A stretch of DNA of 64,000 nt from positions 266,899,692 to 266,963,691 of the forward strand of contig NC_081406.1 in assembly GCF_030272615.1 (NCBI RefSeq), written 5' to 3'. The translations under genes and the position numbers were made by a program. The stretch comes from Cryptomeria japonica (Eukaryota; Streptophyta; Pinopsida; Cupressales; Cupressaceae). Each line of letters begins with the position of its first letter. Positions within the stretch are counted from its first letter, which is position 1. The notes under the pieces were generated by a model. The model saw only the letters and a list, made by a program, of their open reading frames with translations, was not told the origin of the DNA and made no database searches. Positions 45,991-56,420 of this stretch are shown piece after piece.

Positions 45991-47805
45991 CATATAAAGT
46001 CCTAAAAAAAAATGCAATAAATTTAGAAGGTGAAAACCTGGTAAAGAGGCGCTATCTAAAAAGTGAGTTCCTCCATCTATGAGATCACTTTGCGCACCTA
46101 TCCACTCCATCCTATCGCATCTATCACTTCCATCTATCTTAGTTTGTCCATTCCTTCTTTTGCATCCATTTGCTCTGAACCATTTAGCAAGAAATATGCA
46201 GCTTACCAATAGTTATCAATCTTTGACATACTTGTCATAGTCACTATCTTAGATTTTATCAAAATCAATCATATCTGCATTTTTATCCTGCCATGATTTG
46301 GATCTTGATCAATTCATACATCCATAATAGTTTTTTTTTCCACTGGGGGCAAAATCCTAATTCCTTTTGCTAAGGTGATCTTTTGAATCTTTGAAAAATC
46401 GCAAAACATTCAAAAAACTTAGAAAAACCAAAAACACCTAGGATTTTGAAACAGATAACGAGCAAACAAAGCAACAAAAATCAAGGTATTTCATCAACAA
46501 CTGATTCATGAAACTCAAAAACCGAAGAATCAATCAACAAGTAATAAAGGATTATTAAAGATCATTCATCAAAGATGATTATATCAGTTAATGACCATAA
46601 GAACATGTGAATGACATGCAAGATTCAATGTTTATATCTTGATTTTATTGTTAATCATGTACTCTATGTAACTCAAGGATGTCCATGACTAGAGAAGCTA
46701 TGATGGGGCATGATTATTTTCTTTGATTGTTGTTTGTGGTTTATCTCTTACTATGGTATGTACTTGTCTCAGGATATGATCGACAAAAGATCAAGGAGGA
46801 CATTCCAAGTCATACATGAAAGGGGATAATCCTTGTCTATTCTGCAAGCAATACTCGGGTCAAACTTGATCTATTATATCAAGTTGCTTGTATTAACTTG
46901 CTATATCAAAATCCATATAAGGAATACTCAGGTCATCTTGAATCATTATGTCAAGTTGCTTGTATTTTCTTACAACATTTTAAAGCTCAATGATGTAATC
47001 AAAGCACTATTACAAGATAGCATATGAAGAATGGCAGTACAATTTTTAGTTAGATCATTTTATTAGCTCATTATTCTTCTGCATTATAAGAATTCATTGT
47101 CAGTTGCATTATAAGCATTTCATTTTATTAACAGATCAATGGTCATAAATAAAGATTGAGTATACTTGGACAAACAAAAACAATTTGCATTTAAATCATT
47201 ATAGGTGCATACATTTTTAGAATCATTTTAATCATCATTCATTTCATTTAGTTGCATTTTATCATTGCATTAGTTTGCATTCAATTAAGTGCATTTTTAT
47301 TTTATCATATAGTATATCATCATTATAGTTTGCATTATCATTCCATTAACGATCATTTAGTTGCATGTTTGCACTTAGATTCATAAATCATTTAAAACAT
47401 TATATATAAAAATACAAAAACATTTCATATAGATCATTTGCATCATCATCAAAAGAAAATCAATCATTCATTTGCATTCCATATAGATCATTACATTTGC
47501 ATCATTTAAGATAGAATTCATTTTCATTTGCATCCAAGATCATCAAAATCAAAAATCAAAACAAAAACATATAATCATTGCATCCATATCATCATCAAAT
47601 AGAATAACATGCATAAAGATCATTATCCATCTAATAACTACATCCATATAATCACTACATCCATATAAAGCATCATCATCAAATAGAATAAAATGCATAA
47701 TAAAGATCATCATCATATAGAGTCCATGTCTGCATATAAAACAATAAAAAGTCCAAGTATACAATGATATAAGAAAGACAATACAAGTGCCTCCACATCA
47801 AGTCA
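45991..47805 (+). other. Spacer between integrase and antisense PMD gene in E
   Basis: No coding sequence. From about 47050 it is a degenerate low-complexity stretch dominated by CATTT, GCATT, ATCATT and CATCAT words. One imperfect duplication around AGTTGCTTGTATT is at about 46883 and 46956. Confidence 0.6.
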
Positions 47806-49950
47806 CGACTGTCCTGTACCACTACCACCTGACCCTATCTGTCTCTATGGCTGTGGGCAAGAAGATCCTCCAGATGTATGTCTCCCATGCTCACCACTCC
47901 TCTGAGGAGGTCCCATGACCCCACCATTGCTAGTGTCCATCAACACGGTAGCATGATAACTACCTGCTCTCTGGCTCTCTGCAGCTACCTCCTCATATCA
48001 TCATCGCCAGTGGGAATTCTCCTTCCCAGCTTGAACTAATGCTCTAACAGTGTCAGTCGAGAGAGTACCTGATCCAACTTGTTGAATGTGATCAAGAAGG
48101 CCCTGAGTATCCTGATGTCTCCTAACAGCTCTATCCCTCTCAGTCATAAGAATCTGCACCTGTGCTCGAAGTTGATCAATCTATGCTCTAAGATTGTCAA
48201 TGGTCTCCTGCTCTGGCATATCATGCTCTGGTGCATCCTGCTCTGGAAAATCCTGTTGGGGTGTATGAACCCCAATCCCCTCCTCACCACCAACCTATCC
48301 AACTACTGGAATCTCGGTCCAAGTAACTCTCTGAACTCATCGTCTAATCAGGGGAACATGATCCCCAGGATCCTCATCATCTCCATCATGCGGTGCAATA
48401 ACCCTAGGATCTAGCTAAATTTGTCCAAAATCAATGCGTCTCCCACAACCCCCATCCAGTCCAGTCACCCTACCTCCTCTTGTCAATGGCAACCCTCTCG
48501 GTAATCTCATACCTGCCCTGCCATGATCCCTCCCAATCTGTCCAACATCCCTCCCACCCATAGGATGTGGTCTCCCAATCCTGCCAACCAGTCCAAATGG
48601 TCCTCCACGGACTCTCAAGCAACCTCCCCTCAGTCCAGGTCTCCTACCACCACCACCTCCATCCCCACCCTCATCTCCACCTCTCTTGGCCTCCCGAACA
48701 GCTCTGAGCTCTCATCTCCATCTCCTAAAAACTGGATCATCTAAATCATCATCCTCATCTCCAGAGTTGGGAGGAGGATCTATTGGATCAGTAATACGAG
48801 GAAATGGATGAGCTAGTATATACTGAGCATACTCTGCAGTAACCCCAGGATCAAGAATGTGAAATCTCATATCATAAGCTACTCTTGGAGTAGCAACAAA
48901 CTCTGCATGAGCAATCTCAAATGATAACGAAGGTCCCCAATCTCGCCTATCTCTATACCGCTGAGCATATATTGTCACACCAATAAGCATAGGCTGTATG
49001 ATACCAAACTGTCTCAAAATGAGACTAATCAACTGTCGCTCAACAATGTAAGGAGTTCGACCAATGAGATATCTACTCTACATGATAAATGGTAATGTCT
49101 GTGCATCATCCATCCATGGCTCACAATCAACATATGGTCTCCAAGTAATGCTATCCAATGAATCAAGTACCCAACACCAATACTCCATCTTACCTAGCTT
49201 ATGCTGAGTAAGGATACCTGCATAAAAATATACATATGGCTTCCTCTCTCCACGAACTCTATGATGGATAGGCCAAGTAATAGCAATGTGCTCCTAGCAC
49301 CAGATCTGCAATAAAGTGCATCCTATAGACAAACTCGCACTCTCATCATACACCACCTGATGAAGATCATGATATAAATGTGCCAACATACAAACACCCC
49401 AAGCATATCAAGTATGATGCCGCATCATACTCAGGAGCATCTCACCCCATCCAACCGAAAAACCTCGCAATCGCCTATTAGGACATATAAATCCTCCAAT
49501 TAGACAAGCAAGAATAATAAGAAGAGCCTCGTAATACATCACCATATCCACCCATCAGATCTCTCCTCTACCAATGCTATCATCAACAAACACGACTCTC
49601 CAAGCCTCTATACCAACACGATCCTAAAAATCATACTGCACTAGCTCGCCAGTCACTGGGATGTGCAGAATCCTATAGACATCCTCAAGAGTCACACTAA
49701 TCTCACCCGTAGGCAGGTGGAAAGTGTTATGCTCTCTGTTCCATCTCCCGACTAACACCGTCAACAATCCTCTATTATGTGTAATCTTAGGCATATACAA
49801 AAGATGACGTAAACCACATGCATCTATATGTCTAATCTCAGCTTGTGTCAACTCTGGCACTAAATGATGCACTGCCGGTAATTTCTCTCGACACTGGAGA
49901 ACATCAAGTTTCTCCTATTTATCAAGAGAAATAAATCAATCATCAAATCA

Positions 49951-50170
49951 TCATCTATCTATCAAATCAAACTGAAGAAATCTATACTAGCTATCTATCA
50001 AATCAAATTGAATCAAATCGCTATCTATCTATCAAATCAAACTGAAGCAATCTATGCTATCTATCTATCAAATCAAACTGAATCAAATTGCTATCTATCT
50101 ATCAAATCAAACTGAAGCAATCTATGCTATCTATCTATCAAATCAAATTGAAGCAACTTACGCTATCAAA
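49951..50170. repeat. Tandem repeat of about 36 bp in the PMD intron of E
   Basis: Units built from CTATCTATCAAATCAAA(C/T)TGAA followed by either GCAATCTATG or TCAAATTG. About six copies, with two alternating variants. Confidence 0.8.
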
Positions 50171-50459
50171 TCATTTTAAAACCTATCAATCATGGTTTTC
50201 TATCAATTACTGAGTTCATTCAAAATTCTGCTAAGCTCTTACATCAAAAACTAAATCGGTTTCTTAGAACTACTCACACAATCAAGCAATCAAGCTAATC
50301 TATCAATCAATCAAGCTAATAGAGCAATCAAGCCAATCACGTAATCAATCTATCAAATCAATCAATCAATCTATCCAACAAATCACTCAATCAAGTCCCT
50401 ATTTTATCATCAATGCATATTAAACACATTAAATCTAATCATCAAAATAATTTTTAGCC

Positions 50460-50760
50460 TTTGCACTTATCAAAAACATCAAATTTGAGCAAAAACGCTA
50501 TCTTATTGAGCATTTGCGCTAAACTATAGTAAATGCGCTAAATCTAAAGGCATTTGCGCTAAACCAGTGCATATGCACTATTCTTTTGAACAAATGTGCT
50601 AAATCTATAAGCATATGCGCAAACCCATGCAAAAGCGCTACCTTATTAAGCACATGCGCTAACAAAAAGAACATTTGCACTAAAACATCCAAAAGTGTTA
50701 ATCCTAATTACATATGCGCTAAAACAAATTGCAAAAGCGCTAACCTAACGCCGAAAAAAT
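50460..50760 (-). repeat. TTTAGCGCAT motif cluster in the PMD intron of E
   Basis: On the plus strand about fourteen copies of (C)AT(A/T)TGCGCTAAA or AAAGCGCTAA at 18-25 bp spacing. In the direction of the PMD gene they read TTTAGCGCAT, the same core as the TAGCGCATAG cluster in D's intron. Confidence 0.8.
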
Positions 50761-50997
50761 TGCAAAAAAATTGAAAATTCAAAAACGTGCTAAAAACATG
50801 AAAATTTGCACAAAAAATTGACAATAAAGCTCGGGATAAGATACCTACCGGATATCCATACTCGGCAGGTCGCTGATAACGCCGAACACGCTCAAAATGA
50901 TGGTTCTCCACATGAATCACCATTCTGCCACCTCAGTAAGAATATTTTCTCCACAAGCTGACAAGGATAACAATGAAATTAAAATTAGCCCTGGTTA

Positions 50998-51005
50998 ATT
51001 TTATA
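50998..51005 (-). promoter_or_regulatory. TATA box of the antisense PMD gene in E
   Basis: TATAAAAT on the minus strand, 82 bp before the ATG at 50923. The spacing matches the D copy (81 bp). Confidence 0.6.
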
Positions 51006-51245
51006 TTTACTATTTGAAGAGTAATTAATTTCAATGGGGCAATTTAATTTTTTTTTTTTTAACAAATGAATTTAATTAACCATAAGTTTATCAAATTATC
51101 ATGAGATCAATTGTTCAAACCAGAATTTTTGACAATTTCATGATCAATCTCCTGAGGGGGCACACAATCAGGATTTCAATCTCTATCAGGCACATTATCA
51201 AGACTTGATTTAATCTTTGAAACAATGTTGTCTTCACATCATTTC

Positions 51246-51259
51246 AAAGAGGGGCAAAA
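51246..51259 (+). promoter_or_regulatory. Polypurine tract of element E
   Basis: AAAGAGGGGCAAAA immediately before the LTR start TGTATATACATAAAAATT. Identical to the tract of D. Confidence 0.9.
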
Positions 51260-52374
51260 TGTATATACATAAAAATTGGCTATGAGTAATTAATTAAATA
51301 TTTTCATATTTATTTAATAATTATTCTTCTATTAAATAGTTAATTTGAAAAGATTAATTTATTTAATTCATTTTCGTGTCTTTCTATTAATTAATATTTT
51401 ATTAATTAATTCATCTATCATATTCTTCTAATTAATTAAATATCTAATATTTAATTATCCTTTTAACCAAGTTAATTAAATATCTAATATTTAATTATCT
51501 CCTCCAAACAATTAAATATCTAATATTTAATGGTTATTCTCTTATCCTATAGTCTCAAATATTAAATAATTCTCAAAATTATTTAATCCCTTTTCCAACT
51601 CATCAAACATATGGCTAAGGAGATTTATATTTCTTAAATATTAATTCATCATTTATCTTCAACTACCAAAATTTAATGAAATTGTGTACGTACACATATT
51701 TCATAACCATTTCCTATATTCTCTCCAACACCCCCTACATCTTAGGAAGGACTTGAGTCCACTTGTCCTCTCATGCCTAAATTTCCTCCAACCACCCCTA
51801 GATTCCCTCAGTCAGCAACCCAGTCAAGGTGAGATGAGTGACACTTGTCTTCTCCTTCCCCCTTTCTCTCAACCTTCACCTTTGTTCACAACCATCCAGA
51901 TCTGTAGATCTGATCATGACCATTGATCTAAGCCACATCATCTCATCCTCTCAAAGTCTATAAAATCAAGAGCTTTAGTTGAGAGAGAGTTACACTTCAA
52001 GAGACTTCAAGTGAATTTTGCAAGCTAATCATATGCATCTGTGAGTTTTTGAAGCAAATAGCAATAGCCATAGCAATTATCATATAGTATAATCATTTTA
52101 ACATAATCATGTAATATTTGCATATCATAGTATCAGTTAACTACAAGTTATCAGTCCATTCTTCATATGCCATCTTGGAAGCCATCAGTGCATTGTTTGA
52201 GAGCACACCATCTGCAACCAGGAACAGTGGAGTTAGGACACAATGAGACATAAGCCATGAAGGTAATATTAGTATTTTATTCCATATGTACTTCATGTAG
52301 TTTCATTGGTTGAATTTGGATTTCTTGTAGTATTTCCATTTGTATTTTGTGAAACTAACTTATTACAGATAGCA
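51260..52374 (+). repeat. 3' LTR of element E
   Basis: It starts TGTATATACATAAAAATTGG next to the PPT. The U3 has AT palindromes at 51280-51560 and a TATA box CTATAAAATC at about 51959. The end is taken at the CA of ACAGATAGCA (52374), about 415 bp after the TATA box, by comparison with element B's LTR. No second LTR of E is in the window. Confidence 0.7.
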
Positions 52375-54146
52375 TTTTGAGGATGAAATTCAAGTCGACA
52401 CAGTATGAAATGTGAACACATCATGAAAAAGATAACCATTTTCGCCTATTCTAAACAAAGAGTGTATATTTTGCAAGGATGTGTTCAAATCCCCAATGTT
52501 TTAATAGATTTGGATACAGATAATACAATTCAATTAGACTCTTTATTCAAGGGTCATCAACAATATCATATCCCACTAGTCTCGATACTCCGTCAGCTCA
52601 AATAGCCTTGTCACCCCCTAGGGGGCGCCCATTTTTTTGCCTTTTGCCAGAAATTAACCCAAAGTGAATTGCTTCAAAATTGAGTAGCTATCTTGGGAGA
52701 TATATGGTGAGTAATCTTGGGGGCAGATTCTTCTCCACCCTTGCTCTATGATATTGCTAATGTCTGGATACTGACTCACCTCAAAGTTTCTAATGCTAAG
52801 GTTCGTAATCAGGCTTCCTATTCGGCCGTTAGTGATAAACTCCCTCAGGAGGCTTCCCAACCTTTAGAACAAAGGGTTTACGCATCATAAAGATACTGGG
52901 GGAAGACTAATCACTGCGCGCAACCGTTGAAAGGGTCTTTTGTCACCTTCTACTTTTGATTATAGTGGGTTGGAACACTTGGCGTCAAAGTCATTTCCCA
53001 CTTAGGTCATTCCCCTCACACCAGCCAAAGAATGGATTTAAGAGTTTTTAGCTCCTCGGGAGGGTAGGCCTGCAAAAGGATTTATTGCTTAAAATACTGA
53101 AAGCGTAAGAGTGGTTTGGGTTTTTGATCACCCAATTAAGGGGAGAGCATATACCTTCCACTTTCAAGACAAGGCAAACAAGGTTCTTTTTATCCTTTTA
53201 ATGCAGTGATTTGCTAAAGTCTTGTTGGAGATGTTGCTCAAAAAAAGCATGATGTTTATTTTAGTTCCCAAATCAATGATTTTTTAAGCTAAGTATGAAA
53301 ATCCTGGTCAACAAAGCAAAGAGTTTGGTTTGGTCAACAAAATGAAAATCGATAAAGGGGAAGAGCTTCCCTCTTTTGGTTTACTTCAAAAAAAACAACT
53401 TTTTGACAGATGGAGTTCTTTATCTTTACAAAAAAATAAAGTGAATCCTTTTAGACACCAAAGGATGGTGAGGTGCTTTGTTTAGTTTAAAACTTTTGCA
53501 AAAGTAAAGTTTGCTGGTTCTTTTTATAGCTTCCAAACTGAAGTGTTTTTCTCCTAAGAAAGCAAGAAAATGGTTTTTATTTGTTGTTCTTTTTAGATAC
53601 CCCAAAGTGAAATGCGATTTCAATTTTACCCAACAAGAAAGTGAAGAAAATTTAAATTAACTAACTTAACCAAGTTAGAAATACTAAATTACGCCAATCC
53701 TAACTTTGGTAAAACAATCTCTCAACCCTGCAAAGAAATCATTAGTTACCTACAATAAAACTAGTTAGCAATTTTCGTTTTGTTTTGTGGACTTTTACAA
53801 GTCTATTTTAAGTTTTTCTTACAATTTTTTTTTTTGCCTATGTCTGTTATGTGCTACAGAAAGACACTGATGCACTACAAAAAAGCCTCGATGCGCTAAA
53901 CTATTGTCGGGATGCGCTAGATTGTTTAATTAAAGCGTTGAAACCTACAGGAAATAGTAAAACTGTTATGCACTAAAGTTAAGTTTTTACGTGCTAAGAT
54001 GTGGTTTTAATGCACTAAACAGTCCGTCAAATGCGCTGAAGTATCGACCGGGTGTGCTAGATAATGCTCGCTACATGCTGATTCCAGTTTTCCACGTACC
54101 TACAAAGTTAGTCCTACATAAAAAATGATTTGATAAATGGGGTATG
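52375..54146 (-). other. Leader region of element D
   Basis: Lies between E's 3' LTR and D's PBS. ORFs at 52405-52605 (+) and 52860-52654 (-) have no recognised motif. The minus-strand purpose is a 5' leader. A GC-rich palindrome-like CCCCCTAGGGGGC is at about 52615. Confidence 0.45.
53860..54070 (-). repeat. TTAGCGCAT motif cluster in the leader of D
   Basis: On the plus strand about ten copies of (G)ATGCGCTAA and variants (GTGCTAAGAT, ATGCACTAAA) within 200 bp, just inside the PBS of D. On the element's sense strand they read TTAGCGCATC. Confidence 0.75.
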
Positions 54147-54164
54147 CCCCACGGTGGGTGCCAG
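54147..54164 (-). promoter_or_regulatory. Primer binding site of element D (tRNA-Lys type)
   Basis: The minus strand reads TGGCACCCACCGTGGGGC, which pairs with the 3' end of plant tRNA-Lys (GCCCCACGGTGGGCGCCA, as I recall it) with one mismatch. It starts four bases inside the LTR end. Confidence 0.85.
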
Positions 54165-54168
54165 AAAT

Positions 54169-55630
54169 GTATGCAGGAAAAGTGGTTCAATGAAATGAAA
54201 ATTACAAAAATCAATGACTTGCCCACACACCAATGGGACTCTTGGTGCATGTTATGGAGTTGTATAGAATATCTCAACTTCCCAAGGGGTGTTCCATTGT
54301 TCTCTATCTCACAAGACCCCTCAAGCCAATTCCTTTTCTCTCAGATCACTGAGCAAAGTGACTTAGGGATGAAAATCATGAGAATGAGGGATGTTTTTGA
54401 ATCTAAATATGAATGCAATCCTATCTATGCATGATTTTAAACAATATGAACTAAACTAGTGATGATAAGATAAAAGGATTAGTAAAAGACTATCCTAACA
54501 TGATATACTAGTTTATATGATTAACTTATGATGATAGAAATTCTTTAAAATATTTATTAGACTATTTCTATTTCAAAGAGAGATTAAATGCTTGTTAAAC
54601 ATGAGTATAGGTGTGATGCTAAAGACTTGGATATTTTTGAAGAAGGAATGGGCTCTATTTATAGGGAAAATAGGGCAATGGATGGTCAAGATTGGATAAT
54701 CTTAACAAGGGCCAGGATTGAAATTTAATCAATCCATGTTTACAATTCTCACCAATGAAATGGTGACAATTGTCAACATAAGACTGCTTGAGAGAAGATG
54801 CAAGAAGCATTAAATGCTTGAGAAGACCTTGTGGTTACCTTAGAAGGTAAGGGTTAAGGTTAGATTAAGGTTATACATTGGATAAAACTTTTACCCAAAG
54901 GATAAACTCTTGTGCAAGGGTTAAAGGAATAACCATGGTCAAAGCAATGAATGCTTGATGAGACCCTATGGTTAGATGAGGGTTGAGTTAGAGGTTAAAG
55001 TCCCTAACCATGGGTGCAAGTGGATTTAACCATAAATGGTTATGTAGGAGCCATTAATGGTCATGTAAGAGCCATTAGTGGTTTGGAAGACTTTAGAGGT
55101 TATGTTGTTGGACACATAAAGCATTAAATGCTTTTCAAAGACTTTGGAGTCTTTGAGAAGTGACTCTAAGTTGCTTAGGAATGTGACAACAATTTGGGGA
55201 TGAATTAGGTTAATTAGGAAGGGTTTAGAATAATCTAGAAGGGGTTTAGGATTGCAAGTGGGAGATGTAGGAAAATGCAAGTGGGCGGGGAAAATAGAAT
55301 TTAATTAAAATAAAATAAATTTATTTCAACAAAATACATGCAAGTGGGGGATTTTAAATAAATTAGATTTATTAATTTGGAGTGATCAATTTAATTAAAT
55401 GTTAATTTAATTAAAAGGAGAGAGAAGGGATTTAATTAAATAAAATGATTTATTCAATTAAATGACATGAAAGGCTTAGGTGAATTTAAATAAATAAATT
55501 GAATAATTTATTTAATCAAATAGAGGAATGTGAGTGATTTAATTAAATTAGATTTAACTAAATAGAGGAATGAGACTAAAATGAACATTAAATATTCATT
55601 TAGGAATGTGCTCATTTTTATACGTCTATA
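54169..55630 (-). repeat. 5' LTR of element D
   Basis: 1462 bp, homologous throughout to 34304-35684. The minus-strand start has decayed to TATAGACGTATAAA, while the CA end at 54169 is intact. TATA box CTATAAATAG is near 54663-54654 (minus). Confidence 0.92.
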
Positions 55631-55635
55631 AGAGG
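55631..55635. other. Target-site duplication AGAGG, right copy
   Basis: Matches 34299-34303. Joining the flanks at one copy restores the chromovirus RT-RNase H reading order. Confidence 0.88.
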
Positions 55636-56420
55636 ACATGATCTCATTACCACCTTTAGCTTGTCAAAATTCTATTGTTTCACTTTCATCCACTCGAAGG
55701 CTCCTTCCTATGTTAGGTTGGTTAAGGGAGTGGTTAGCTATGAAAAACCTTTATAAAAATTTTTTTAGTAACTCTATAGGCCAAGGGGTAGAGGCAAACC
55801 CACAACCCACAATCACCTTGATCTTTTCCTAGTCTACTTGCACTCCCTTTACACTGATGATGTGCTCTAAATATGTAATTTATGCCATAAAAACTCCGTA
55901 TTTAGAATCTTTATCAAAAACAGTCTAGGAATCCAAAAACCCCAACACTTCATATATGTACCTTAGGTGCACTTCCAATGTCTCACTATAAATGATAATG
56001 TCATCAAATAAAATGTGGACAAATTTTCTCAAATATTTCACAATCCATACAAGATTAGAATGTTGTAGGCACATTTCAAGCAAAATAAAATGATAAATAT
56101 TCATAGTGCATATAGTTGCATCTAAAGTTGTCTTATATATATCCTCCTCTCTGATATGGGTTTGATGGTGACCCAATTCAAGGACTATTTTTTAGAAATA
56201 GATTACTCCATGGAATTTATTTATTAGCTTATCAATCCTAGGGATTAGGTACCAATTTATTATTGTAGATACTTATTTTGTATTTTGTATTTAATGCACA
56301 CTCTCATTGTGTTGTGCTTCTTTCTTACCAAGACCACCAAGGAAGAAAAAGGGCTAAATCTAGGTTGAATGTACCTTATTTCTAATAACTCCTTTATTGT
56401 GTTTTTCATTGTATTCCTTT
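55636..56420 (-). pseudogene. Chromovirus F, reverse transcriptase part
   Basis: The minus strand gives TIKELLEIRYIQPRFSPFSS, VVLVRKK, LIPRIDKLINKFHG, GHHQTHIREEDIYKTT and RKFVHILFDDIIIYSE, the last with the FDD catalytic box (F(V)DD in relatives). It then continues degenerately to the point (55636) where element D was inserted. Order, spacing and the shared target duplication AGAGG show it is the upstream part of the same copy as 32440-34298. Gag and protease further upstream are not recognisable. Confidence 0.85.

Larger units (their letters stand above)
47806..50923 (-). pseudogene. Antisense PMD-domain gene of element E (spliced, several stops)
   Basis: Exon 1 (50923-50849) encodes 25 residues (HHFERVRRYQR, EYGYP) and ends at GTAGGT. 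The intron runs to about 49.9 kb. Exon 2 reads CREKLPAVHHLVPELTQAEI, LRHLLYMPKI, LLTVLVGRWNREHNTFHL, GEISVTLEDVYRILHIP, GGFICPNRR, YAWGVCMLAHLYHDLHQVVY and WSL-type downstream blocks to FRRWR; then an Arg/Gly-rich tract (48.7-48.42 kb), an acidic part, a likely coiled coil (about 48.2-48.05 kb) and a Gly/Ser tail ending at 47806. PMD proteins are linked to silencing in Arabidopsis. About ten TAG/TGA codons interrupt one otherwise continuous frame of roughly 700 codons. It has its own TATA box. It is antisense to pol and adjacent to the PPT. Confidence 0.85.
39470..52374 (+). mobile_element. Tat-lineage Ty3/gypsy element E, 5'-truncated
   Basis: Plus-strand order: gag C-terminus with zinc knuckle, aspartic protease, G-patch-like linker, RT, RNase H, second (archaeal-type) RNase H, integrase, long spacer, antisense PMD gene, PPT, 3' LTR. 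The two RNase H domains and the zinc knuckle of form CxxHxxxxGHxxxxC identify the Tat lineage. The 5' LTR, leader and most of gag are absent; the left end is fused to the broken PMD gene of element D. The right LTR end at about 52374 is inferred from a CA and the length of related LTRs. Confidence 0.85.
34304..55630 (-). mobile_element. LTR retrotransposon D, 21.3 kb including nested insertions
   Basis: Minus-strand element with 5' LTR 55630-54169, PBS 54164-54147, PPT 35698-35685 and 3' LTR 35684-34304. The 5-bp direct repeat AGAGG flanks it at 34299-34303 and 55631-55635. It sits inside chromovirus F, whose reading frame resumes exactly across the insertion. Its own gag-pol is not found. 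The interior holds the antisense PMD gene (36.1-39.47 kb), a solo LTR, and the plus-strand element E. D was therefore either non-autonomous or lost its coding region when E became joined to it. Confidence 0.9.

Noticed and set aside
48079..48744. Plus-strand ORFs of 111 and 73 codons
   Set aside because: They are antisense shadows of the Arg/Gly-rich and coiled-coil parts of the PMD gene of element E.
52405..52860. Two ORFs of 66 and 68 codons in D's leader
   Set aside because: No recognisable family, and no sign of codon constraint can be judged by eye. Left as non-coding leader.
53869..53885. CACTACAAAAAAGCC resembles a CACTA transposon end
   Set aside because: It lies inside the leader of element D with no inverted partner or 3-bp duplication, so it is chance.
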